64,000 nucleotides of DNA, taken from NCBI RefSeq assembly GCF_017104715.1, contig NZ_JAAGPI010000026.1:1-64000 (forward strand), given 5' to 3'. This DNA comes from Burkholderia sp. Ac-20365. Lineage in GTDB: Bacteria > Pseudomonadota > Gammaproteobacteria > Burkholderiales > Burkholderiaceae. The position numbers and the translations under genes are program-made. Each line of letters begins with the position of its first letter. Positions within the stretch are counted from its first letter, which is position 1. The notes under the pieces were generated by a model. The model saw only the letters and a list, made by a program, of their open reading frames with translations, ran no database searches and was not told the origin of the DNA. Positions 54,644 through 63,385 of the stretch are shown here, in pieces.

Positions 54644-55311
54644 CAACGTGCCTCGCTGTGTTTGCCGGCGCGTTTCGCGTTGCTATCGGCACGCGATGCC
54701 GTGTGATCGAGCGCCTGACCATGATCGCGCGGTACGGCATGCGCGACCGCGTGCGTGTGATCGCGCATCGCGAGATGCGTCCACAGCGCGGGCAACATGA
54801 CTTCCGTGACCATCAGCGGCGCGCCGTATCGCTCGAAGACTGAGCGTCGTGCAGCCAGAGTGTGCTCGCCTGCTTCTTTCGACGCCATTCGATAGAGCGG
54901 ATGCCGCGCCGTCACGCGCCGGCTCACGAGAGACGAACGCGACACGCTGCTGTCGCTGTACAGCAGTTCGGCAAGCGGCCGCGTGCGCAGACGCCGCATT
55001 GCCTGCCACACGCCTGTGCTCGCCGCGAGCGGCACGATGCTGTGTGCGGCGACGAACGGCACGTTGTCGACCGACAGCACCACTTCACGCACCCACACGG
55101 GCGTGCGCGGCGCGATGGCGAGCGCCGCGTATTCGTCGTCGAAGGGCAAATCGACGGACTCGCGCGTAACCCGCACCGCGACCGCGCCGAGCGTGCGCAA
55201 ATGCGCAGTCAGCGAACCGCCGCGCGTGAGCCAGTCTTTTTGGTCAGGCGAGAAAGCCGGAAGGGACGCGACGCGCCAGTGCGCGTCGGCAGCATCGAAA
55301 CGGATAGGCAT
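54643..55311 (-). CDS. ubiC: Chorismate lyase
   Basis: Converts chorismate to 4-hydroxybenzoate and pyruvate, the first step of ubiquinone synthesis. The protein of about 222 residues shows DQKDWLTRGGSLTAHLR near 25, PVWVREVVL near 75 with the catalytic Arg, and PLYRMASK and FERYGAPLMVTEVMLP in the second half. Start at 55311 or the in-frame ATG at 55320. TATAAT at 55316-55321 (- strand) lies so close that transcription would begin at about the ATG 55311, giving a leaderless mRNA. The C-terminal 35 residues are His/Arg/Ala-rich and beyond the usual fold. Confidence 0.9.
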   Translation of the reverse strand: MPIRFDAADAHWRVASLPAFSPDQKDWLTRGGSLTAHLRTLGAVAVRVTRESVDLPFDDEYAALAIAPRTPVWVREVVLSVDNVPFVAAHSIVPLAASTGVWQAMRRLRTRPLAELLYSDSSVSRSSLVSRRVTARHPLYRMASKEAGEHTLAARRSVFERYGAPLMVTEVMLPALWTHLAMRDHTHAVAHAVPRDHGQALDHTASRADSNAKRAGKHSEAR

Positions 55312-55497
55312 GAGGCGCATTATAGGGCGCGCCGAAAACGCGGGCCTTCAGGCGGACATGTCGTATCGATTTGCGGATTGATCGGCTGCGCGTTTCAGTG
55401 CTTTCCACGTTCAATGTGCAGCCAGAACGAAGAAGATGACCTGCGAGTGTCGCGATTCATCGCGCTCGACCATCATCCATTCACACGGGAGTTGAAA

Positions 55498-55764
55498 TTG
55501 ACAGTGCACGACAAATCGACATCGGACCGCATCGCGCATCTCGCCGCGATCGTGCTCAGACGAGCCAACGCATCGGCGGTGGAAAAGGAACTCGCCGGCT
55601 CCGCGCTCGCGCAACATCACACGAGCAAACATACGAGCGCCCAGATCGGCAAGGTCGCAGCTCACGTGCTGGGTGATCGACACGCGTGCGACGAGGCGAA
55701 GGAGCTGGCGGGTTCAGTGCTGGCTCAGGTGCGGCAGCACGAGCGTGCTTCGATGGAGCGTTGA
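55498..55764 (+). CDS. Small protein with two tandem repeats
   Basis: An 88-residue soluble protein. It has two copies of a helical unit of about 40 residues: RIAHLAAIVLRRANASAVEKELAGSALAQ is roughly repeated as QIGKVAAHVLGDRHACDEAKELAGSVLAQ. I recall similar short proteins in Burkholderiales with the ELAGSxLAQ motif, but no known function. The start is probably TTG at 55498, six bases after GGGAG; GTG at 55504 and an upstream ATG near 55417 are other options. A strong terminator follows. Confidence 0.7.
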   Translation: MTVHDKSTSDRIAHLAAIVLRRANASAVEKELAGSALAQHHTSKHTSAQIGKVAAHVLGDRHACDEAKELAGSVLAQVRQHERASMER

Positions 55765-55790
55765 GCTTTCACCCTTTCCACTCAGTAGTC

Positions 55791-55825
55791 GAAAAAAAAT
55801 GCGCTGCCAAAGCAGCGCATTTTTC
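55791..55825. terminator. Bidirectional terminator
   Basis: AAAATGCGCTGC, loop CAAA, GCAGCGCATTTTT, with A-run before and T-run after. It lies between the repeat protein gene (+) and htpG (-), which converge. Confidence 0.9.
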
Positions 55826-55857
55826 GCGATCACAATCCGGCTATATAGCCGCGCACA

Positions 55858-57750
55858 TCACCGCGCCAGCAACAACGCATTCGTGCGCTTCACGAAACTC
55901 GCCGGATCTTCCAGCGAACCGCCTTCCGCCAGCAACGCCTGATCGAACAACAGATGACACCAGTCATCGAAATTCGCGTTATCCGTGCTGAGGTTCTTCA
56001 GCAGTGCGTGTTCCGGATTCACTTCGAGAATCGGATGGAACGTCGGCGCATTCTGCCCCGCAGCCTTCAGCATGCGCTGCAGATAGCCGCTCATGTCACC
56101 TTCATCCGCGACGAGACACGACGGCGAATCCGTCAGGCGGAAAGTCAGACGCACATCCTTCGCCTTGTCCTTGAGCGCTTCCTTCATGCGTTCGACGAGC
56201 GGCTTGAACTCTTCGCCAACCTTCTCCTGCGCCTGCTTCTCTTCATCGTTCAACTGACCGAGATCGAGGTCGCCGCGCGCAACGCTCTGCAACGGCTTGC
56301 CGTCGAATTCATTCAGGAACGACAGCATCCATTCATCGACACGATCCGTCAGTAGCAGCACTTCGACGCCCTTCTTGCGGAACACTTCGAGATGCGGGCT
56401 GTTCTTCGCAGCCTGATACGTATCGGCCGTGACGTAATAGATCTTCGACTGCTCCGGCTTCATGCGCGCAACGTAGTCCGCCAGCGCAACCGTCTGCTCC
56501 GACGAGTCGTTCTGCGTCGATGCAAAACGCGCGAGCTTCGCAATACGCTCCTTGTTCGAGAAGTCTTCGCCGATGCCTTCCTTCAGCACCTGACCGAATT
56601 CCTTCCAGAACGTCGTGTACTTTTCCTTCTCAGCGGCGTCGTCCGAGTTCGCCAGTTCTTCGAGCATCGACAGCGCGCGCTTGGTCACGCCTTCGCGGAT
56701 CGCCTTCACGTCGCGGCTTTCCTGCAGCAGTTCGCGCGACACATTCAGCGGCAGATCGGCGGAATCGACTACGCCCTTCACGAAACGCAGATACGTGGGC
56801 AGCAATTGCTCGGCGTCGTCCATGATGAACACGCGCTTCACGTACAGCTTCAGGCCGCCGCGATGATCGCGATTCCACATGTCGAATGGCGCATGCGCCG
56901 GCACGTACAGCAGTTGCGTGTACTCGCTGCGGCCTTCGACGCGGTTGTGCGTCCACGTCAGCGGATCCTGATGGTCGTGCGACAGATGCTGATAGAACTG
57001 CTTGTACTGCTCATCCGTGATGTCGCTCTTCGCGCGCGTCCACAGCGCGCTTGCCTGATTGACGGTCTCGTCTTCGTCCTTCGCGACCATCTCGCTCTTT
57101 TCGGCGTCCCACTCTTCCTTTTGCATCAGGATGGGCAGCGCGACGTGATCCGAATACTTCTGGATGATCGACTTCAGCTTGTAGGTGGACAGCAGTTCGT
57201 CTTCCTCGGCGCGCAGATGCAGCGTGATCGTGGTGCCGCGTTGCGCGCGCTCGATGGTCTCGACCGAGAAATCGCCCTCACCGCCGCTCACCCAGCGCAC
57301 GCCTTCCGATGCCGGCACACCGGCACGGCGCGTTTCGACCGTGATCTTGTCCGCGACGATGAAGCCCGAGTAAAAGCCGACGCCGAACTGGCCGATCAGC
57401 GCCGCGTCCTTCTGCTGGTCGCCCGAGAGCTTGCCGAAGAATTCCTTCGTGCCCGAACGCGCGATCGTGCCGAGGTTCGCGATCGCCTCGTCGCGGCTCA
57501 TGCCGATGCCGTTATCGTCGATGCTGACGGTGCGCGCTTCCTTGTCGTACGACACGCGGATGCGCAGGTTCGGATCGCTTTCGTACAGCGCGCTGTTTTC
57601 GATCGCTTCGAAGCGCAGCTTGTCGGCCGCATCCGATGCGTTCGAGATCAGCTCGCGCAGGAAGATTTCCTTGTTGCTGTACAGCGAATGGATCATCAGA
57701 TGCAGAAGCTGTTTCACTTCTGCCTGAAAGCTCATGGTTTCTTGTGCCAT
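55858..57750 (-). CDS. htpG: Molecular chaperone HtpG (Hsp90)
   Basis: Bacterial Hsp90, 630 residues. The GHKL ATP-binding domain has IFLRELISNASDAADKLRF near 27, IDDNGIGMSRDEAI near 80 and GQFGVGFYSGF near 125. The middle domain contains LPLNVSRELLQESRDVKAI near 340 with the catalytic Arg, and a C-terminal dimerisation domain follows. The ATG at 57750 begins MAQETMSFQAEVKQLL, the family start. A consensus sigma-32 promoter lies about 85 bases upstream, so it is heat-induced. Confidence 0.98.
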   Translation of the reverse strand: MAQETMSFQAEVKQLLHLMIHSLYSNKEIFLRELISNASDAADKLRFEAIENSALYESDPNLRIRVSYDKEARTVSIDDNGIGMSRDEAIANLGTIARSGTKEFFGKLSGDQQKDAALIGQFGVGFYSGFIVADKITVETRRAGVPASEGVRWVSGGEGDFSVETIERAQRGTTITLHLRAEEDELLSTYKLKSIIQKYSDHVALPILMQKEEWDAEKSEMVAKDEDETVNQASALWTRAKSDITDEQYKQFYQHLSHDHQDPLTWTHNRVEGRSEYTQLLYVPAHAPFDMWNRDHRGGLKLYVKRVFIMDDAEQLLPTYLRFVKGVVDSADLPLNVSRELLQESRDVKAIREGVTKRALSMLEELANSDDAAEKEKYTTFWKEFGQVLKEGIGEDFSNKERIAKLARFASTQNDSSEQTVALADYVARMKPEQSKIYYVTADTYQAAKNSPHLEVFRKKGVEVLLLTDRVDEWMLSFLNEFDGKPLQSVARGDLDLGQLNDEEKQAQEKVGEEFKPLVERMKEALKDKAKDVRLTFRLTDSPSCLVADEGDMSGYLQRMLKAAGQNAPTFHPILEVNPEHALLKNLSTDNANFDDWCHLLFDQALLAEGGSLEDPASFVKRTNALLLAR

Positions 57751-57841
57751 GGTCAGTTTTCCTCTTCTATTGCAGGTTGATTCGTGGATTCGAAGCCGGG
57801 CGCCCTTGTTGCAAGGCGCGCCTTCCGGACGTTGCCGGTGC

Positions 57842-57869
57842 AAATGGGGACGTTTGCCGGCAGTTCAAG
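57842..57869 (-). promoter_or_regulatory. Sigma-32 heat-shock promoter of htpG
   Basis: On the - strand CTTGAA (57869-57864), 14 bases, CCCCATTT (57849-57842). This matches the consensus CTTGAA-N13-15-CCCCATNT at every fixed base. Transcription should start near 57835, giving an 85-base leader before htpG. It overlaps the intergenic gap between htpG and the MocR gene end. Confidence 0.85.
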
Positions 57870-57874
57870 AGGCG

Positions 57875-59335
57875 TTACGACGCCCGCCGCGCGACACCGT
57901 CCAGATAACGGCACAGAAAGGCTGGCAGCGCCGGATCGCCGCAATTCGCGACGTTAAAGCGCATCCATGTGGTCGGCGACTGCTGCGGCGAGAACAGGCT
58001 GCCCGGCGTCAGTAAAAACCCTTCCTCGTGACCGGCAGCCGCCAGCGCATCGGCATCGACGCCCGTATCGGCCCACACGAACATGCCCGCGGCGGGCGTC
58101 TGGAACATGCGCAGGCCCGTCTTTTCGAGCATCCGCACGGATTTGTCGCGCACGGTGTCGAGGCGCGCGCGCAGCCGTTCGACGTGCCGCCGGTAATGCC
58201 CTTCCGTCAGGATCTTGTACAGCACGCGCTCGTTCAGTTCGGGCGTCGTCATGCCGACCAGCATTTTCTGGTCCGTGACGGCCTTCGCGACATCCGGCGA
58301 CGATGCGATGAATCCGACCCGCAGGTTCGCCGCCAGCGTCTTCGAAAAGCTGCCCAGATAGATCACGCGCTTCAGCTGGTCGAGGCTTGCCAGACGCGTC
58401 GCGGGAAAGCCCGGCGGGCAAAGATCGCCGTAGATATCGTCTTCGACGACGATAAAGTCGTACTCTTCCGCGAGCCGCAGGATGCGAAACGCCTGCGCCG
58501 CCGTCAGCGACGTGCCCGTCGGGTTCTGCAGCACCGAGTTGATCACGAGCATTTTCGGACGCCACGTCTGCACGAGTGTTTCGAGCGCGTCGAGATCCGG
58601 GCCATCCGGCGTGTACGGCATGCCCACCAGCCGCGCGCCCTGGGACGCAAAGCGCCCGAACATCTGGAACCACGCTGGATCGCCGACGATCACCGAGTCG
58701 CCCGGTTGCACGTAGAGCCGCGCGATCAGATCGATCGCCTGCGTGATGCCCGACACCAGCACGATCTGCTCCGGCGACGCGCCGATTTCCAGTTCTTCGA
58801 GCCGCGTCTGCAATTGCTGGCGCAGCGGCAAAAAGCCTTGCGGCGTGCCGAAACCGAGCATTTGCGCGCCGCTTTGCCGGCCCAGCGTGCGCAGCGCGCC
58901 CGTGATCAGCTCGCCGTCGAGCCAGCGCGACGGCAGATAGCCGAGGCCCGGACCGCGTTCGGGCCGCGTCGATGTGTGCAGCATGTTGCGCAGCAGCCAG
59001 ACCACGTCGATCGTGCTCGGGGCGGGCGCCGCGTCGGCCACGGCTGCCCGGCGCTCGACAGGCAACGGACCGGAAGCGAACCGCTCGCGCACGTAAAAAC
59101 CCGAGCCGCGCCGCGAATCCAGATAACCCTGCGCGACGAGCCGCTCGTACGCCTCGACCACCGTGAAGCGCGACACGCCTTTATCGAGCGCGAGCTTGCG
59201 GATCGACGGCATGCGCATGCCGGGCCGGAACACGCGTTCCTCGATGCGGCGGCGCGCCCACTGGACGAGCTGATCGACGAGCGTCAGCGCCGAAGCGTCG
59301 TGCGGGGCGGGAATCAGGTCGAGCGGGACGGACAT
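57875..59335 (-). CDS. MocR/PdxR-type GntR regulator with aminotransferase domain
   Basis: A 486-residue regulator: a winged helix-turn-helix at residues about 15-85 (PGMRMPSIRKLALDKGVSRFTVVEAYERL) fused to a fold-type I PLP aminotransferase-like domain. NPTGTSLTAAQ near 275 and the PLP Lys in YLGSFSKTLAANLRVGF near 330 are present. Such proteins sense PLP or an amino compound and control nearby metabolism genes. TGGAG before the ATG at 59335 sets the start. Three TGTACCG boxes lie 107-163 bases upstream. Confidence 0.92.
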   Translation of the reverse strand: MSVPLDLIPAPHDASALTLVDQLVQWARRRIEERVFRPGMRMPSIRKLALDKGVSRFTVVEAYERLVAQGYLDSRRGSGFYVRERFASGPLPVERRAAVADAAPAPSTIDVVWLLRNMLHTSTRPERGPGLGYLPSRWLDGELITGALRTLGRQSGAQMLGFGTPQGFLPLRQQLQTRLEELEIGASPEQIVLVSGITQAIDLIARLYVQPGDSVIVGDPAWFQMFGRFASQGARLVGMPYTPDGPDLDALETLVQTWRPKMLVINSVLQNPTGTSLTAAQAFRILRLAEEYDFIVVEDDIYGDLCPPGFPATRLASLDQLKRVIYLGSFSKTLAANLRVGFIASSPDVAKAVTDQKMLVGMTTPELNERVLYKILTEGHYRRHVERLRARLDTVRDKSVRMLEKTGLRMFQTPAAGMFVWADTGVDADALAAAGHEEGFLLTPGSLFSPQQSPTTWMRFNVANCGDPALPAFLCRYLDGVARRAS

Positions 59336-59713
59336 GGCGAACTCCAGCTGGGTGCTGCAAGGGCAACGTCGGAAAGACGCACTGTCGATAGCGCGGCCGT
59401 ACAGGCTGCGCGGACAAAAGTCCATCAGACGGGCGGACAACTGTACCGAACAGTATCGCAGCGATTGTACCGTTACTGTGCCGGTGACTGTCGGTACATT
59501 TAAATCGACGTTCAGCCATTTTCAACCCCGTTTCTGACCCTTTGCGCGCTCCATCCGATGCCGCGCGAACGCCCGCTGATACCGGCCCTGCCGCACTGCG
59601 CATGGTCCGGCCGCAAGTCGAACGGTTATTCTTACGGATTAGCCCGGTCGCCCGGCAGGCTGAATCACATCGCCTGCCGTAGCGCCCGCCAGAACGACCG
59701 TCCACTTGCCGCC
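59336..59713. promoter_or_regulatory. Divergent region between MocR gene and VOC gene, with TGTACCG boxes
   Basis: 378 bases without a gene. Three copies of a TGTACCG-xx-AC(A/T)GT-like motif are seen: 59442-59448 (TGTACCGAACAGTA), 59466-59472 (TGTACCGTTACTGT) and on the - strand 59498-59492 (TGTACCGACAGTC). The first two are spaced 24 bases apart in direct order. They probably form the operator of the MocR regulator. Confidence 0.55.
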
Positions 59714-60394
59714 ATGACCGCACACACGCTACGCATCGACCATCTCGTTGTTTCCGCCCGCACCCTCGACGAGGGCACGCAGTACGTGGCCGACACGCTC
59801 GGCATCGCGCCCGTGGGCGGCGGGTCGCATCCGTCGATGCGCACGCACAACCGGCTGCTGAACCTGTGGGGCGGCACGTATCTGGAAGTGATCGCGATCG
59901 ATCCGGCTGCCGCGGAACCCGCGGATGCCCGCGCGCGCCTTTTCGCGCTCGACGATCCCGCCGTGCACGCGCGCCTCGAAAAGGGCCCGTATCTGTCGCA
60001 CTGGGTCGCGAGCGTCGGGCGACCGAAGAATCTGGCGCTCTGGCAACAGCAGTATCCGGAGCGCATTTCGACCGTCGTGCCGATGACGCGCGGCGATTTG
60101 ACCTGGAGCCTGACGGTCGCCAACGACGGCGCGTTTCCGTCATGGCAAGGCGCGGGCGACGGCGTCGTGCCCTCGCTGATCCAGTGGGACACGCCGCGCC
60201 ATCCGCCAGACTTGCTGCCGGAAACGGGCCTCGCGCTGAAAGCACTGAAAGGCTGGCATCCGCAAGCCGACGTCGTTGCGCAGCAGTTGCATTGGCTCGG
60301 CGCCGCGTCGCTGATCGTGCTGGAAAGCACGGACGGCGCGCCCGCCCTCGCCGCTGAAATCGAAACCCCGAGCGGGCTGCGCACGCTCAAATAA
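59714..60394 (+). CDS. VOC-fold protein, glyoxalase-3-like
   Basis: A 226-residue cytosolic protein of the vicinal-oxygen-chelate superfamily. RIDHLVVSARTLDEGTQYVADTLG at the N-terminus and HNRLLNLWGGTYLEVIAID near 50 are typical of this glyoxalase-like group (Pfam Glyoxalase_3). The function is unknown. The ATG at 59714 is the start of family sequence; the frame extends to 59558 without conservation. It lies 24 bases upstream of a DMT transporter gene and divergent from the MocR gene, so it may be under MocR control. Confidence 0.82.
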   Translation: MTAHTLRIDHLVVSARTLDEGTQYVADTLGIAPVGGGSHPSMRTHNRLLNLWGGTYLEVIAIDPAAAEPADARARLFALDDPAVHARLEKGPYLSHWVASVGRPKNLALWQQQYPERISTVVPMTRGDLTWSLTVANDGAFPSWQGAGDGVVPSLIQWDTPRHPPDLLPETGLALKALKGWHPQADVVAQQLHWLGAASLIVLESTDGAPALAAEIETPSGLRTLK

Positions 60395-60418
60395 CCCCAA
60401 TATGGAGAGACAGAAGCA

Positions 60419-61324
60419 ATGAAGCGCGAAACCCAGGGCATGTTGCTCGGCCTGATCGGCGTGATGATTTTCAGCCTGACGCTGCCGATGACCCGCATCG
60501 TCGTCGCCGAATTCAGCCCGCTGCTGAACGGCCTTGGGCGCGCGCTCGCTGCCGCTGTTCCCGCCGCCATCCTGCTCGCCGCGCGCCGCGAAAAGCTGCC
60601 GACATGGCCGCAACTGAAAAGCCTTGCTGTCGTATCGCTGGGCGTGATCGTCGCGTTTCCGGTGTTTTCCGCGTGGGCGATGAAAAGCGTGCCGGCTTCG
60701 CACGGCGCCGTCGTCAATGGCTTGCAGCCGCTGTGCGTCGCCATTTATGCGGCGCTGCTGTCGCACGAGCGTCCGTCGAAAGCCTTCTGGGCCAGCGCCA
60801 TCGCGGGCAGCGCGATTGTCGTCGCGTTCGCCTTGCAGGCAGGCGGCGGCGCTTTCCAGGCGGGCGATCTGCTGATGCTCGTCGCCGTCGGCATCGGCGC
60901 GCTCGGCTATGCGGAAGGCGCGCGCCTTGCGCGGCAGATCGGCGGCTGGCAGGTGATCTGCTGGGCACTCGTCGTATCCGCGCCGTTCCTCGCGATTCCC
61001 GTCGCGTGGCTCGGCTGGCAGCAGCACATCACGCATCCCGACCCCGTCGCGCTGAAAACGTGGCTCGCGTTCGGCTACGTCACCGTGTTCTCGCAGTTCA
61101 TCGGCTTTTTCGCGTGGTACGCGGGGCTCGCGATGGGCGGCACGGCGCGCGTCGGCCAGGTCCAGCTGCTGCAGATTTTCTTCACGATGGCGTTCTCGGC
61201 GCTCTTTTTCGGCGAGAACGTCTCGCCTGTCACGTGGCTTTTCGCGGCCGCCGTGATCGCCACCGTGATGCTGGGCCGCAAGGCCACCGTACACACGGCC
61301 GTACGGCCGGTTCGCGCCGCCTGA
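60419..61324 (+). CDS. DMT-superfamily (EamA) transporter
   Basis: A 301-residue inner-membrane protein with ten predicted helices in two EamA repeats (GLIGVMIFSLTLPMTRIVVAEFSP in the first, GDLLMLVAVGIGALGYAEGARLARQIG in the second). Such proteins export amino acids or related metabolites. AGAGAC with GAAG before the ATG at 60419 is a modest ribosome-binding site. It sits between the VOC gene and a PLP aminotransferase, and MocR regulators often control exporters of this kind, so an amino acid or amine substrate is a reasonable guess. Confidence 0.88.
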   Translation: MKRETQGMLLGLIGVMIFSLTLPMTRIVVAEFSPLLNGLGRALAAAVPAAILLAARREKLPTWPQLKSLAVVSLGVIVAFPVFSAWAMKSVPASHGAVVNGLQPLCVAIYAALLSHERPSKAFWASAIAGSAIVVAFALQAGGGAFQAGDLLMLVAVGIGALGYAEGARLARQIGGWQVICWALVVSAPFLAIPVAWLGWQQHITHPDPVALKTWLAFGYVTVFSQFIGFFAWYAGLAMGGTARVGQVQLLQIFFTMAFSALFFGENVSPVTWLFAAAVIATVMLGRKATVHTAVRPVRAA

Positions 61325-61387
61325 CCAGTTCGCGCGATAATCTCTCTTTTGACCGACCACCTGTTCCCGCTATACGCCGAGGAGACC

Positions 61388-62584
61388 ATGAATCAAAGCG
61401 ACCTCAATGCCCCGACCTGGCAATTGTCCGAACGTGCTCGCAAGCTGACCAGCTCGGCGATTCGCGAAATCCTGAAGGTCACCGAGCGGCCCGAGGTCAT
61501 TTCGTTCGCAGGCGGTCTGCCCTCGCCCGCCACGTTCCCGGCCGAGGAAATGCGCGCCGCCAGCGACCGCATCCTGCGCGACTCGCCCGCCGCCGCGCTC
61601 CAGTACAGTGCGACGGAAGGCTATCTGCCGCTGCGCGAATGGGTTGCGCAGCGCTATTCGGTGAACGGCGCGCAAATCCGTGCATCGCAAGTGCTGATCA
61701 CGACGGGCTCGCAACAGGCGCTCGATCTGCTCGGCAAGGTGCTGGTCTGCCCCGAAAGCCCCGTGCTGGTCGAAACGCCCACCTACCTCGGCGCGCTGCA
61801 ATCGTTCTCGATGTACGAGCCGCGCTATGTGCAGGTGCCGACCGACGACAACGGCCTGATCCCCGAAGGTCTCACGCCCGAACTGACGAAGGGCGCGCGC
61901 CTGCTGTACGCGCAGCCGAACTTCCAGAACCCGACGGGACGCCGTCTGCCCGTCGAGCGCCGCCGCGCGCTCGCCGAACTCGCGAAGTCGGCGCCCTTCC
62001 CCGTGATCGAAGACGATCCGTACGGTGCGCTCGACTATCGCGGCGAACCGCTGCCGACCATGCTGTCGATGGCGCCCGATCACATCGTGCATCTCGGCTC
62101 GTTCTCGAAGGTGCTCGCACCGGGTCTGCGCGTCGGCTACATCATTGCGCCCGAAGAACTGCACTTCAAACTCGTGCAAGCGAAGCAGGCCACCGATCTC
62201 CACACGCCAAGCTTCACGCAGCGCATCGTGCACGAAGTGGTGAAAGACGGCTTCCTCGACACACACGTGCCGAAGATTCGCGAACTCTATCGCGACCAGT
62301 GTGAAGCGATGCTCGGCTCGCTCGAGCGCTACATGCCCGAAGGCGTGACGTGGAACCGTCCGGAAGGCGGCATGTTCATCTGGGTGTCGCTGCCGAAGCA
62401 GATCGACTCGATGAAGCTGCTCGAAGAAGCCGTCGCGCAAAACGTCGCGTTCGTGCCGGGCGGTCCGTTCTTCGCGAACGAAGCGCAGCACAACACGCTG
62501 CGTCTGTCGTTCGTCACGGTGCCGCCGGCGAAGATCGACGAAGGCGTCGCGCGCCTCGCGGAACTCATCCGCGCGCGTGTCTGA
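61388..62584 (+). CDS. PLP-dependent aminotransferase, LysN/2-aminoadipate type
   Basis: A 398-residue fold-type I aminotransferase. Visible are ISFAGGLPSPATFPAEEM near 38, TGSQQALDLLGKVL near 105, PNFQNPTGRRLPVERR near 180, and the PLP Lys in HLGSFSKVLAPGLRVGYI near 240. The sequence is like the 2-aminoadipate/aromatic/valine-pyruvate group, whose members accept several amino acids. GAGGAG precedes the ATG at 61388. It follows the EamA transporter by 63 bases and precedes a RidA-like gene, which fits since RidA removes reactive enamines made by PLP enzymes. Confidence 0.9.
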   Translation: MNQSDLNAPTWQLSERARKLTSSAIREILKVTERPEVISFAGGLPSPATFPAEEMRAASDRILRDSPAAALQYSATEGYLPLREWVAQRYSVNGAQIRASQVLITTGSQQALDLLGKVLVCPESPVLVETPTYLGALQSFSMYEPRYVQVPTDDNGLIPEGLTPELTKGARLLYAQPNFQNPTGRRLPVERRRALAELAKSAPFPVIEDDPYGALDYRGEPLPTMLSMAPDHIVHLGSFSKVLAPGLRVGYIIAPEELHFKLVQAKQATDLHTPSFTQRIVHEVVKDGFLDTHVPKIRELYRDQCEAMLGSLERYMPEGVTWNRPEGGMFIWVSLPKQIDSMKLLEEAVAQNVAFVPGGPFFANEAQHNTLRLSFVTVPPAKIDEGVARLAELIRARV

Positions 62585-62703
62585 ACACCCGCTGTATGAT
62601 GCGCCATCGCGCGTCGCACGGCGCCAGTGCCCGGCCGGCATCGTAGTGAAGCCGGCCGCGCGCACGCTTAACGCTACTTTCCATTCATCGACGAGGACAC
62701 GTC

Positions 62704-63168
62704 ATGGCTCAATCGAATGTGTATGACAAGCTGAAGGAACTGGGCATCGAGCTGCCCGTCGCGGGCGCGCCCGCTGCCGCGTATGTGATGAGCGCGCAGA
62801 GCGGCAACACCGTGTACCTGTCGGGCCACATTGCGAAGAAGGACGGCAAGGTGTGGGCCGGCAAGCTCGGCGACAACATCAGCACGGAAGAAGGCAAGGC
62901 AGCCGCGCGTGCCGTTGCAATCGACCTGCTCGCGACACTGCATGCGCATGTCGGCGACCTGAACCGCGTCACGCGCATCGTCAAGGTGATGAGCCTCGTG
63001 AACTCGACGCTCGACTTCACCGAACAGCATCTCGTGACGAACGGCGCATCGGAACTGATCGCCGACGTGTTCGGCGAGAGCGGCAAGCATGCGCGTTCGG
63101 CGTTCGGCGTCGCGCAGATTCCGCTGGGCGCATGCGTCGAGATCGAACTGATCGCTGAAGTGCAATAA
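62704..63168 (+). CDS. RidA/YjgF-like protein
   Basis: A 154-residue member of the RidA (YjgF/YER057c) superfamily, of the longer subgroup. RidA hydrolyses reactive enamine/imine intermediates of PLP-dependent enzymes. It has TVYLSGHIAKKDGK near 40, LATLHAHVGDLNRVTRIVKV near 80 and ARSAFGVAQIPLGACVEIELIAEV at the end. The Arg that binds carboxylates in RidA itself is replaced in the loop, so activity may differ. GAGGA precedes the ATG at 62704. Confidence 0.9.
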   Translation: MAQSNVYDKLKELGIELPVAGAPAAAYVMSAQSGNTVYLSGHIAKKDGKVWAGKLGDNISTEEGKAAARAVAIDLLATLHAHVGDLNRVTRIVKVMSLVNSTLDFTEQHLVTNGASELIADVFGESGKHARSAFGVAQIPLGACVEIELIAEVQ

Positions 63169-63232
63169 GCAGCGCGGCATCAACGGGACGTTCGCTGTGA
63201 GCGTCTCCGTCGCGAGCGAGCACCGACGCTAA

Positions 63233-63275
63233 TACGCCGTCGATGATGTGAAAGCGTCATCGGCGGCGTTTTTTT
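63233..63275 (+). terminator. Intrinsic terminator after the RidA-like gene
   Basis: ACGCCGTCGATGA, loop TGTGAAAGCG, TCATCGGCGGCGT with one mismatch, then a run of seven T. It lies 65 bases after the RidA-like stop. Confidence 0.9.
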
Positions 63276-63385
63276 GTGCCTTGACTTCGTGTGTTGAGCG
63301 CACCGACGTTGTGCCATCACAACACCGCGCACGCACAGCAGACTGCGCAGAAACCCCAGGTCGAACATCGGACAGGAAACAGACA

